DNA of 64,000 bases, taken from contig CACRSC010000018.1 of NCBI GenBank assembly GCA_902651635.1, positions 429,019-493,018 of the forward strand. Direction: 5' to 3'. The translations under genes were made by a program, and so were the position numbers. A model generated the notes under the pieces. The model made no database searches, was not told the DNA's origin, and saw only the letters and a program-made list of their open reading frames with translations. The DNA is from Mastigamoeba balamuthi (taxonomy: Eukaryota > Evosea > Mastigamoebida > Mastigamoebidae). Below, in pieces: positions 11,393-21,086 of the stretch. How positions within the stretch are numbered: position 1 is the stretch's first letter; every line of letters begins with the position of its first letter.

Positions 11393-12697
11393 ATGCACGG
11401 GGTCAAGAAGGTCAAGACCGACGCCGAGAAGGAGCAGGAGCGCCTCGCCAAGAGCCTCCGCAAGATCTCCGAGGCCCGCGTGCTCCTCGACGCCGCCATG
11501 TCCGCGCACCAGCGCCGCGTGTACAGCGACGAGGCGCTCGAGACGTGCGCGGCGGCGCTGACGGCGGTGCCCGAGTGCTACGCGCTCTGGAACTACCGCA
11601 GGATGGCCATCGACGAGCTCTGCCCGCCGCCGCAGCAGCTGCCCGCAGAGCGTGTCGCCAAGGAGCTCGGGCTGCTCGAGAAGTGCATCGCGTCGAACAC
11701 CAAGGTACGCACACTGGCGAAGATACCAATATCTAAACGGAATCTCGATTCCAAGAAATCGCGATATGTGTCCCCATTTTGTCGATATCTGACGGGCTGT
11801 GGTTTTATACAGAGCTACTGGCTGTGGAACCATAGGAAATGGGTAGGGAAGCGCGCCGGAGACGCAATGGACTGGCCTCGCGAGATCAAGCTCTGCGACA
11901 AGCTTCTCTCGCTGGATGGCCGCAACTGTACGACGCAACCCCGATACTTTCCCCTGCGAATCTAAAACTCGGGCTTGCACTCGCAACTCTTGCACTGCAG
12001 TCCACTGCTGGAACTACAGGAGGGGGCTGATCGAGAGGGTCAAGGGGATGGGCGAGGCAGCGCTGGCAGACGAGCTCGAGTACACGAAGAAGCTCATCGA
12101 GCAGAACTTCAGCAACTACTCCGCGTGGCACCAGCGCAGCTACCTGCTGCCCCTCGCCTACTCCTCTGCAGGCCCCTCCGAGTACCTCCAGAAGCTCCGC
12201 GAGGGTACGCCCAGGCTCCACTCGCTTGCCGGGCTTTCTCAACGTGCCCACAGAGTTCGATTACGTCCGCACTGCCGTGTACATCGAGCCCAACGACCAG
12301 AGCGCCTGGATCTACCACCGCTGGCTCGTGGGGACCATCCGTGCGTCCTCCCTCACAGTGCTGCCGCTCTTGCTGATCGGCACCCCGCAGAGAAGCAGAT
12401 GGAGGCTCTTGGGATGCAGCCCAGCGCACAGGACGAGTTCATCGCCACAGAGCTCGAGGAGATGAAGAAGCTGCTCGACATCGAGCCCGACTGCAAATGT
12501 ACAGCTGCTGCACATTCGCACTGCTCTGACAACAGGATGGGGCTTCAGGGGTCGTTCTGGCGTGCGTGTGGCTGATGAGGAGGTTCAAGCAGCACGACGC
12601 CTCGGCAGAGGTCGCCCAGCACGTCGAGAAGCTCTGCTCCCTCGACCCCATTCGAAGCGGGTACTACCGCCAGCTCGGCGGCGTCGTCGAGGCCTAA
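11393..12697 (+). CDS. RABGGTA: Rab geranylgeranyltransferase alpha subunit (324 aa)
   Basis: Protein prenyltransferase alpha subunit; with the beta subunit it attaches geranylgeranyl groups to the C-terminal cysteines of Rab GTPases. Six exons: 11393-11704, 11813-11927, 12001-12204, 12254-12340, 12391-12498, 12549-12697. The prenyltransferase alpha (PPTA) repeats are visible in order: [54 protein letters not shown] final [16 protein letters not shown] follows after LDIEPD. The last intron needs the acceptor at 12548; an acceptor 20 nt upstream would introduce a stop. Length matches the compact protist/yeast form (about 325 aa), without the LRR and C2-like domains of the mammalian subunit. 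Farnesyltransferase alpha is the alternative, but the start MHGVKK and the repeat spacing fit RabGGTase better. Confidence 0.9.
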
Positions 12698-12863
12698 GAG
12701 TCCCTCCCCCCTAACGTTGGCCTGGTCGGTTCCGCGCTCGCAAGGGATGCGAGTTGATGCACTGGCGGCCTGATTGCCAACGTTTGCTTAAACAATACGG
12801 TGAACAAGAGTCTCTTCGAAGCAGCACTCTGTGTGTCATTTAGTTTCGTCCCCGTGAGAGTCC

Positions 12864-13142
12864 ATGTCGATCGAGCCCAAGGTCTGCCTAAACCACCAAA
12901 TGGCGCACTTCTCACGAGGGTGGAGAAAACAGGTCACGAAGGTGCCCACCCTGCTCCCGGGTCTGCTCCCGGCGCACGTGGTAGTGGCCCCTGCGGAGGA
13001 GAAGGAGGAGGAGGAGCAGAGGACGATTGACGACGAGGAGTGCGGAGGCACGTGGCAGACCGAGTGCGCGTTCGCCCCGCAGGCATGCCAGCCCATCCGG
13101 GACGAGGAGCTCGAGGATCTCGGCGAGGCAGGAGCGGACTGA
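12864..13142 (+). CDS. Possible small acidic protein (92 aa), hypothetical
   Basis: An intronless frame from ATG at 12864 to TGA at 13142, between the 3' end of RABGGTA and the 3' end of the GH123-like gene. It contains an acidic stretch (PAEEKEEEEQRTIDDEE) and an acidic end (DEELEDLGEAGAD), with five cysteines. No family is recognised. Base composition matches neighbouring coding DNA, and the opposite frame is a Ser-rich shadow. It may instead be 3' untranslated sequence or part of a spliced gene. Confidence 0.3.
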   Translation: MSIEPKVCLNHQMAHFSRGWRKQVTKVPTLLPGLLPAHVVVAPAEEKEEEEQRTIDDEECGGTWQTECAFAPQACQPIRDEELEDLGEAGAD

Positions 13143-13288
13143 GTAATTCCATGTGAAGGCCCGGGCCTGAATTGAATGAACTGCGGCCTCACTTTATTAT
13201 CACTGCTCAAGGGAGGGAGTGCGCTCTCAGTGTGTGCCGTGAGCCTAGCCACAGGGATGGCCACCGGGGTGCCCCCATCTGATTACGC

Positions 13289-16200
13289 TCAAAGCATGTG
13301 CAGGGTTGTCAGAACACCGAGGATCAGGATAACGCCCGCTGTGAGTGACGGTATCACAGAGGAAGAGGTTGACCGAGCAGATGAGACCTTGGACGCAGTA
13401 TTGCTCGACTGGTTCGCCTGAGGGAACCGGATGGCGGACAGCAACGACAACATCTTGGCCCTTGTTCTATCAAAAAAGGCGTAGTCCCTGCCGTCTCCAC
13501 AGAGGTCAGTCAGAATTGTATGGCTGGTATCGCCCATCATCTCCGGCGGCCCACTGGCCTTCTCGCGCTTGTACTTCGGCCAACTGCGACTGGGCTTGCT
13601 GAACAGGTCGTTGAGGAACTTAGAGGCCTCAGTGGAGGCCTGCAGACCGGGGTGCTTCGCAATCTCGTTCTTCAGGGACCGAATGATGCGAGAGTCCTCT
13701 ACGCCCTCGCGGTGCATCTCCCACACGATTGTATCGTAGATGTAGTTGCTCCAGCTCGGCTGCACCATCCCGTAGGCACTCTGGCCCCCCAAAGTGAAGT
13801 CGTAGAACGCTCTGCTCTGCTCGTCCCACGGGTCTGCCTTCCAGTCTGCATATGCGTAGACATTGACACTGGCCGTATTAACAGCGGATGCGTATATTCC
13901 ATTGAGGAAACTGTTGAATCCCGGTTAGCCACTACGACCCGCAGCGGTCCATGCATACCGATTGAAAATTGGCACTGGGGCGTTTGCAGGATACGTTGTG
14001 TAATACGATGTACGCATCCCCATCTTCTGCGCAAGCTGAAAATGCTGTCAGTCCTATTACGAGTTCCGCGGCACATACTGTGCTCATGGCGTAAGACATT
14101 GCAGCTACCGCATCGTCGAGGAATCTGAACATTGGCCCCAGATCTCCAGATGGATCAGGTGAATACTCGTATTTCCACCCAGCAGACTCTGAATGGGTCC
14201 ACACCGCATTCCTCCAGTAATCCTCTTCGAACCACACTCTGACATGATGGGCCAACTGCCTCCCGGCCTCCACTTCAAATGAAATCGCTACGTCTGTAGA
14301 AGGCAAATTGGGGAGGTCGACATGGAACACGGAGGTCGTTTCGGATTGCCCTGTGCTAGTCCAGACAGTCTCGCCATTGACCTTCAGCCTCTTGACTGCA
14401 GGGAACCCTGTCCCGAGTTTCGAGTCCTCTAACACAGTGAACGAGATCTTCCGCGGAACGCTGGATGAACCTCCGGAAGCCTTGTGAACAATGGTGGCGA
14501 TCTGTGGGGCGCCGACAGGGGTGAGCTCCAGAATCTCCTCCGCGGTGAGCTCACGGCCAAGCATGGCATAGTCGTCGATTTCTCCATTGAAAAAGCCCAT
14601 ATAAAAGAAGACCTGACACGGGCTCAATGACCCCAAGTATGACCTCTGGCTTGACAGATGATCGAGGAAGAGGAGGGCACCATTTTGCTGGCCATACGAC
14701 CACACAATTCTGTGCCACGAGCCCGCTGACAGAGACAGCTTCGAATTCTTGGCGGGGATCCCCTGCCAGCCTAGGGAGCTGGTTGTCCCGTAGAGTCCAA
14801 GAGCGCCTACATCAGATGGAGTTTTCCCGTGGCTGGAACCATAGACGTAGAACGCCATGTTTGCAGCAGAGATGTTCGCAAACTTGCGCGCGGGGATGAC
14901 AGCCACCTCGTCTATCTCTTTGTCAAGCCTGATCGACATGATAACAGCGCCAGCCGAGTCAAGAAGCATCGAGTCAGAGTGGCGCGTGAACATATACGTC
15001 GTAGCGTTGAACACAGCAGCTCCTGATTGGAGGTGGGCACCGGCATACAGCTGCCCGGTGTTGCCGTTCAGCGATTGATCTGAGACCATCGAGTTCGTCG
15101 CGTTGTCGAACGTGTAGAGAACTCGCAGGTCCTTGTCCTTGAGGACCCAGCTTGGGAGTGGCTGCTTGTTCTCGGGCAGCTGCGTGCTGTCCGCGTTGAA
15201 GACGAAATCATGCCCTGCCAGAGGGTACTCGCAGCTCTCATACCATGTCACCCACGTTGTGAGCCCGGCCCTCTTTGCGAGCCTGTTGAGGTGGTTCGAG
15301 ACGCGGCGATTCACTGGATTGATTCCAGGCTCATCAACGAACGAGTAGTCGAGGTCATACCCGAATGATCTGAACAGGTCTGCGTATCTTCTGAGCACCT
15401 CAGTGTACGCGTCGTCAAAGAGGGACGAGTCGGCCCTGTCACAGTAGTTGGTGTCGCCATTGTATATCGCTGACCACAGTGCTCTCCAGTTGTCAGTGCT
15501 TAGAACTCGAACCTTGTTGAAGGAGAGTGCCCCAGCGGACTTGAGAAGCCGCAGCTGATAGGCCATCGTCTTGAAATCGATCGTCACATTTCCGGTCTTT
15601 GCGTTCCAAGCGAGAGACGCATCCATGTAAATAATGTCGCTGAGTGGCCCGTGTTGGGCCTGGTTGGCCAGCGTGGCGTTGAGGTTCAACATCAGCAATG
15701 GCTTCACGAAGGGAGAATGGTACAGGAAGCTGGGTGCGTCCACCTCTCCCAGTTCCACAGCCACAACTGTGAGAGACATCGGAACAACCTGGCACTCGTC
15801 TGCAGATTGCACTGTCCTTTTGGCGCACACAGAAAGCGATCCTGTGTACTTACCAGATTGCGCGGACTTGGAGACAGCGACATCAACCCACAGCTGGCGG
15901 ACGCTCCCTGGCTCGATCTTCCGGAACTCCAAACCGCTCCGGGACACGCTTCCCCCGATATCTGGCAGTGGCGCAAGGATCCATGGCTGTGACCCGTAGA
16001 AAGGACTTCCAGCGTAGACCCAGCGCCTGTCCTGCTCCACGACCTCGCGGACTGTCACTGTTGCCACGCCCGGCGTCGAAATGGACCCGCTCGCAGACAC
16101 CGAAACGACCTCGTCGAAGGCGTAGAGGCACACCGACACGGGCTCGACCTCGCCGGCCACCTCCTCCACCTCGAGCACCAGCCCGCTGCCAGCGAACCTG

Positions 16201-17107
16201 TCGCGGGCCTGCGGGGTGCTGTTGGAGTAGACCTTCTCGAGGTAGCTCCTGCCCCCGAACAGCACAAACGGGCTCGTCGGCGTCGGGCGGCTGGGCGTGA
16301 TCCCCGGGTCCTGCTCTGAGCCGGACCAGCCGACCCGGATGAGCCCGCGCGACGCCCTCTCCTGTTCGAGTTGTTTCGTGAAGGTCTCCTCTTCCACGAA
16401 TGTGATGGTAACCCTGTCGACCGGCAGCCCTGCTTTGCGAGCTCGCTGCCCTCTGTTGGTGATCCTGAGTACGATGAACCCGCTCTCATCTGCGGACGGC
16501 CCCGCAGGTGAGTGCCGGTCCAGTCTACAGCACTACTGGAAAGGTGCAGTGGCCCAACTGCCTTAAGCAGAGCGGGGAATTTTGAATGCCCACCTGCCCG
16601 GAGAATCTGAAAGGGGCTCGCGGGGAGTGGAATCATGTCCGTTGTCCACTGCATGCCGCCCCTGTCGCCGTAGAGCGGGGAGCTGACCCACGCCGCCGGC
16701 GACGCCACGACCCTGAAGTCGACTCCGTCCCTGCACGCCGCCCCGTAGCTGTCGGCGCAGTCTGACGAGTTGCCGTCGTCCCTGAAGGTCACGTTGGCCC
16801 ACGCGCTGACGAACGGCGTCCCTCCGTCGCCCCACGTCGCCGCACCGAGCGGGCGCGCGTCGCACGACACAGTCACGCTCCTGCTGTCGAGCACTGTCCT
16901 CCACGAGCGCCCTGAGGCGCTGTCGACGGTGGCGTTGGAGACAGACGAGGGCAGCGCGTCGACGAGGTGGCAACCGCCAGAGTGCGAGGGGCTCGTGTCG
17001 TCCGGGGCCCCGACGTCGACTGACAACGACGAGCCTGCGAGGCTGGCCAACGTGGGCCATGGCAGCACAGACACTGTCGCGGCGAGGATCAACGGGGCGA
17101 TGCTCAT
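13289..17107 (-). CDS. Secreted GH123/DUF4091-like protein with LamG insert, GPI-type tail (1207 aa), copy 1
   Basis: Exons 17107-16594, 16489-14079, 14035-13959, 13910-13289. A signal peptide opens it (MSIAPLILAATVSVLPWP). SVRQLWVDVAVSKSAQSGKY resembles the N-terminal beta domain of the GH123/DUF4091 glycosidases. A barrel-like region follows with YSFVDEPG near residue 552; DEP is the usual acid motif in that family. A concanavalin/LamG-like beta sandwich follows (LYTFDNATNSMVSDQSLNG, SWHRIVWSYGQQNGALLFLDH, FFNGEIDDYAMLGREL). The C-terminus resumes the glycosidase-like fold and closes with a hydrophobic run (IPSLTAGVILILGVL), as in GPI precursors. It is probably displayed at the cell surface and acts on N-acetylgalactosaminyl or related glycans; substrate is inference. 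Paralogue at 30539-34572 has the same intron positions. Confidence 0.75.
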
Positions 17108-17902
17108 TGCTGCCTGCCTGTGTGTTTTTCTTTCACTGCTGTACAGAGTTTCTTTCACCTTTGGTGTTCTGAATAAATATCGGAGGTTGGCCACTATGAG
17201 CGGCGTGTACTGCAAGAATTTTGCTATGCTTTCTGGACACGATGTGAGAAAAGAATGAGAGGGGTGCCTGTAAAGAAGGCTGAGAAGAATAAGTCAAGGA
17301 GAGGCTCTTCATCTTCATTCAATTCGTGATCCGTGGTCAATTGTGACGGGCTTCCGCTCAGAAATCTCCACCTGATAGTAGGATTTTCGCCCAAGGATTA
17401 GCTCTCATCTCAAGGATCAATAGCCTGACAGAGTTCGGAGCTGGTGTTACGTCCAAGCACTCCAGCACGCTATGGTCGTTGTCACAGCCGCCTGTGAGGC
17501 CATCCAGTCCCGCACGCAGTGGCAAAGATCCTAAAATCTGTGTGGGAGGCACGAGTTGCGTCTACGAAAGGCAACATTGTTGGTGCCTACAGAGTACGTT
17601 GGCAGCCACCACATCTACTACTAGACGGCTTTTTCTAGGCGCCGATAAGAGGGAAAACCGTGTTCTCGGCAGAATCACGGAGAAAATCTCTGACGCGAAG
17701 TTGAAGAGAATCTATGACGCGATGTGCCAGGAAAAATAGTCACTTGAGACTAGTTTTTCTCATTGAGCGTTCCTGGAGTGCGATTGCAGTGCCGTTTTCG
17801 GGACGAGCTTGCCCCCATGTTGGGGAACCTCGCCTGCGAGCCTGGAAGCACACGGATGACGTCACACCGCGCTAAAGCGGGATTGGTGGCAATGATCACG
17901 AC
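17108..17902. other. Intergenic, no gene recognised
   Basis: Upstream of the GH123-like copy 1 start and left of the transposon. Only short unsupported frames exist, the longest at 17479-17739 (86 aa, +), with no family features. It is richer in A+T than the flanking genes and should include the promoter of the minus-strand gene. Confidence 0.5.
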
Positions 17903-17975
17903 CTTGCGGTCTCAAGGCCTTCTTGAGAGTGTTCTTGAGGCTAACGACCTCTGTGTTCTTCTGGTAGAGCTGCTC
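17903..17975 (-). pseudogene. Possible orphan coiled-coil exon beside the transposon
   Basis: On the minus strand a 73-nt open stretch has an acceptor-like CCCCAG before it and a donor-like GTCGTG after it. It reads EQLYQKNTEVVSLKN and on in a heptad-like pattern. No continuation was found on either side. It could be one exon of a host gene interrupted by the neighbouring element, or chance. Confidence 0.25.
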
Positions 17976-18002
17976 CTGGGGTTGAGCACACCACGTCAAG
18001 CA

Positions 18003-18330
18003 TGTTGCGGCACGTAGCGGAGGCTTGCATAGCAGTGCATAGTGAATGGTCGAACTACACACCGCTACGCAGGCCTCTGCTATGTGTTGCTATGCAGGGT
18101 CCGCTACAGTGTATAGCAGAGGGTGCATAGCGGTGCGTAGTTCTACCATTCGCTATGCACCACTATGCAGACCTCCGCTACGTGCCGCTACACAGGGTCC
18201 GCTACACTGCGTAGCAGAGGGTGTGTAGCAGCACGTAGTTCTACCATCCACTATTCACTGCTACACAGTCCGCTGCTACGCACTGCTACGCAGGGTCTGC
18301 TACAGTATGTAGCAGAACCGTTTACTACAG
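18003..18330. repeat. Left subterminal GCTAC repeat array
   Basis: Many direct and inverted copies of a ~19-20 nt unit near CCGCTACGTGCCGCTACAC, in both orientations, with R/Y (transition) variation such as GCTATG for GCTACG. Two longer blocks (about 18049-18160 and 18163-18250) repeat with the linkers TAGTTCTACCAT. It marks the left end of the transposon. Confidence 0.85.
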
Positions 18331-18465
18331 GCTAGGCTGAATCAATTGCAATACAAATGAAATGAAATTGAATCCATCAATCATTGTTATGGTGTCATTA
18401 TGAGAGAGGGAGCAGGCAGCTTCAATCTGGGGGAAGAGCCTGTTCATAATGAACAGAAAAGGAAT

Positions 18466-19748
18466 TCAGTGCATGGCATGGGACCCTGCTGCAGCTGCAG
18501 GAGCTGCTGCAGGAGTAGCTGCAGCAGCTGCAGTCTTGGTGCCATGCACGGTCTGCTCCATGAGGTCCATGGCACTGAGAACAGCCTGAGAGCTGGTGCG
18601 GGTCGTGCTGTGCCTGGGTCTCTTGGTCCTTGGTGTGCATGGGGACTCTGCACGGGATGAGCTCGCTCTGCCTCTCCTGCATAAATTGTTAGTTATCAAA
18701 AAGGAAAGAAAGGGAAGAACTCACGACTCATTGGAGCGCTGGTTCCGCCAGATGGCCTGGATGTGCTTACAGACCCCCTTGCGAACAGTGGGGTTTTCTG
18801 CGAAGAACGTGACGAACTCGGGAGGCCAGACTGCCTGAATGATTTCGTCAAAGTGCATCTGAGTGTTTGTCCTGTTAATGGTTAGTATTAGAAAAACAAA
18901 TGTAATGAAAAACGCACTTCCACTCAGGATGGTCCTTGAACAGTGGGGCATAGTTAGCCTTTGTCCACTGCTCAATCTGCACAACAATGGGCCTAGCCAT
19001 TATTGCAGACAGAGCACTGGAGAAAGGGCCACTCTTGGAAGGAAGGTTGCCCAATCCAGGGACTGTGTAAGCAATAAGTGTCAAACCTCAGAAAAAAAAG
19101 GGCATGTACCAGGAATGCTGCACATGATCTTCTCCCTGAGGGTCAGGTCCCTTATCTGCCTGCTGGAGTCCACGCTCTGCTGCAGCACGTCCAACCTTTT
19201 TTTTGAAAGAGATATATTCGAGTGTTAAGAGAAAATGAAGAGAGAAGGGACCTACCGGTTTATCAGTTCACGGAATGTGGCAGTGTTGAGAATCTGCAGG
19301 CCCTTGATGCCTGCTCTGACATCTGCAAAAGTGCAGGGCTGGGCTGCCTGCTCCAAAGACGGCTCGAGGTTGAAGGGGACCAGCAGCTCACGTGCCCTTC
19401 CCATCATGTTTGCGATGTGCTGCTGCTCCTCTGCTGCTGCACATTCCTCTGCTGCTTCTGCTTCATCGTGTGCCCTGGTGGGCACCCCCCTGAACTCCTT
19501 GCTGCTGACCTGGCGCTCCTCATCACTGGAGAGTTCGGGCTTGCTGGCTGACGCAGCACAAGTAGCACCTCCTATATGTTTAAGGGAAAAGTGTTAGAGG
19601 GGAAAAGAGTCACAGGGTTCTACGTACCTCCTGTCACAGACATTGCCTCGGGTTCAAGGACAGGGGGTGGTGGGATAATGGTGATGATAGGCCCAGTGCA
19701 GCCCTTGGTCCTCTGTTTCTTGTCCTTCTTCTTCTTGCTCTCTGCCAT
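18466..19748 (-). CDS. Transposon-encoded protein of unknown function (341 aa)
   Basis: Six exons fit with consistent phase: 19748-19628, 19571-19256, 19195-19110, 19062-18918, 18871-18725, 18676-18466. The N-terminus is highly basic (MAESKKKKDKKQRTK), then a Pro run. A Glu/Ala-rich helical part follows (AEAAEECAAAEEQQHIANMM). The core contains LDVLQQSVDSSRQIRDLTLR, FSSALSAIMARPIVVQIEQW, NYAPLFKDHPEW and a Trp/Phe-rich VWPPEFVTFF. The C-terminus is a basic Ser/Arg segment and an Ala run coded by GCAGCT triplets. No family is recognised; the basic ends suggest nucleic-acid binding. It is divergent from the caspase-like gene, and the two starts flank the central repeat cluster. It may be an accessory factor of the TnpA kind. 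Confidence 0.65.
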
Positions 19749-19859
19749 ACGAGAGCTGGTGCTCTGTGCATTTGGCTTGGGGCAGCTCGTTTTGTGAAGA
19801 ATAAAAAGCTCACAAATGAATGACATCATAGGGATTAGTGTTAGAGCAGGAGAAATCGG

Positions 19860-19975
19860 TTTATACTTCTGCTACAGTGTGTAGCGGACCCTTTGCTACA
19901 CACTGTAGTGGCACTTTGTGGGTAGTGACGCATAGCAGAACGCGCTATAGCACGTTCCGCTATGCACCACTACAT
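19860..19975. promoter_or_regulatory. Central GCTAC repeat cluster between divergent transposon genes
   Basis: Five or six copies of the same unit found at the element ends (for example GCTACAGTGTGTAGCGG, CGCTATAGCACG, GCTATGCACCACTAC) fill the space between start codons at 19748 (minus) and 20022 (plus). That position makes it a likely shared promoter and a candidate site for self-regulation by the element's repeat-binding protein. Confidence 0.6.
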
Positions 19976-20021
19976 TTATACTTCCTCTGGAAGGGAGAGA
20001 GTTCAGCAGAGAGATCCAGCA

Positions 20022-21047
20022 ATGTTCCCAAGTGAGTTCTTATGATGTTTCCCCACTAACAATACCCACCAATAGGGAACAGGGACACAGACCCCCGTTC
20101 TATCTGCTGTGCCGAAACAGCAGCTGTCAAACGAATCAGCCAGGAGGACCTCAGGTGGCGAGGGACGCAGCATGGTACGTTTATTTGTAACATGATTATC
20201 TAACATAATGATAGGCCATGGGCCTGCTTTGCATGTGGCAAAGTACTGTGCCACATGTGTGAGTGTGGCGAGCCTATCATTGCAGGCAGCATTGCTAGGC
20301 ATAGACGAGTTATCTGTCCAGCAGCAACAGACGTCATTGTTGTTGCTGAGACAGATTGGTTCACCAAGAGAAAGCCGTACAGGAACACTCTGTGCCACAT
20401 GATAGGGTTCAACAACCCTGCTCAGTGCCACAACTGTGCGCTGTGGTATATTCCCTTTCAGGGTATGACTGTTCTGTTATTTATCAGTTATCATTGTGCT
20501 ACATCCAATATTATATTCAGGAATCACGGAGACAATGAACAGGATCGAGAAGGAGTTTGGAGAACAGCATCAGAGCCGAATCACAGTTATGATTATCAGT
20601 GGGCACGGCAATATCAAGGAGTCCTCCCTCCAGTACAGCACTCCAGCAGGCAGTGTGCACACAGTCCCGTTCAGGAGGATTGCAGAGGTATTCCTTCCCG
20701 TTGTCTCCAAGGGCTTGCTTCTGTCTTCCTGCGGATCGATGGAGGACCCCAAGATGTACGACGGGGTTTACACAGGAAATGCGTGGCTGGCTGGGCACAC
20801 CAACGTCAAGGTCAGGAGGTCAGCAGCAGATGGCACATTGTACGAGTACTCGTACGGTGTGCAGTGGACTCCCAGTGCACTGGAGGAGATCAGCCTCATC
20901 AGTGACACGTTAGGCACAACAAGTCCAGCATTCCCCCCTGGAAGAGTCAGCAGGCGGCGCCTTCCCCCTGGAATTGCCTCTGTCGTTGGAGAGCATCTCC
21001 AGCTGCGCACTTTCACCTCCTCTTCCTCTGCAAAGAACAGGAAATAG
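20022..21047 (+). CDS. Transposon-encoded Cys-rich protein with caspase-like (clan CD) His/Cys dyad (287 aa)
   Basis: Exons 20022-20031, 20076-20154, 20215-20462, 20521-21047; only the donor at 20155 keeps the frame through exon 3. The N-terminal third is a Cys-rich module, WACFACGKVLCHMCECGEP, followed by RHRRVIC and CHNCALWY, suggesting bound zinc. The C-terminal half has a hydrophobic strand ending ISGHGN (about residue 145) and a second strand LLLSSCGS (about residue 178). A His-Gly after one core strand and a Cys after the next is the catalytic layout of caspases, metacaspases and CHAT/separase proteases. The tail is Arg/Ser-rich. It could cut a host or element protein, or be an unrelated fold with a chance match. 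No catalytic claim can be tested from the sequence alone. Confidence 0.6.
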
Positions 21048-21086
21048 AAAGCCAGTTTTACAAACATTTCCCCCTTTCTTTGTTCT

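Noticed and set aside
12499-12548. An earlier RABGGTA acceptor at 12535
   Set aside because: It creates an in-frame stop; the acceptor at 12548 gives the conserved DCKW block.
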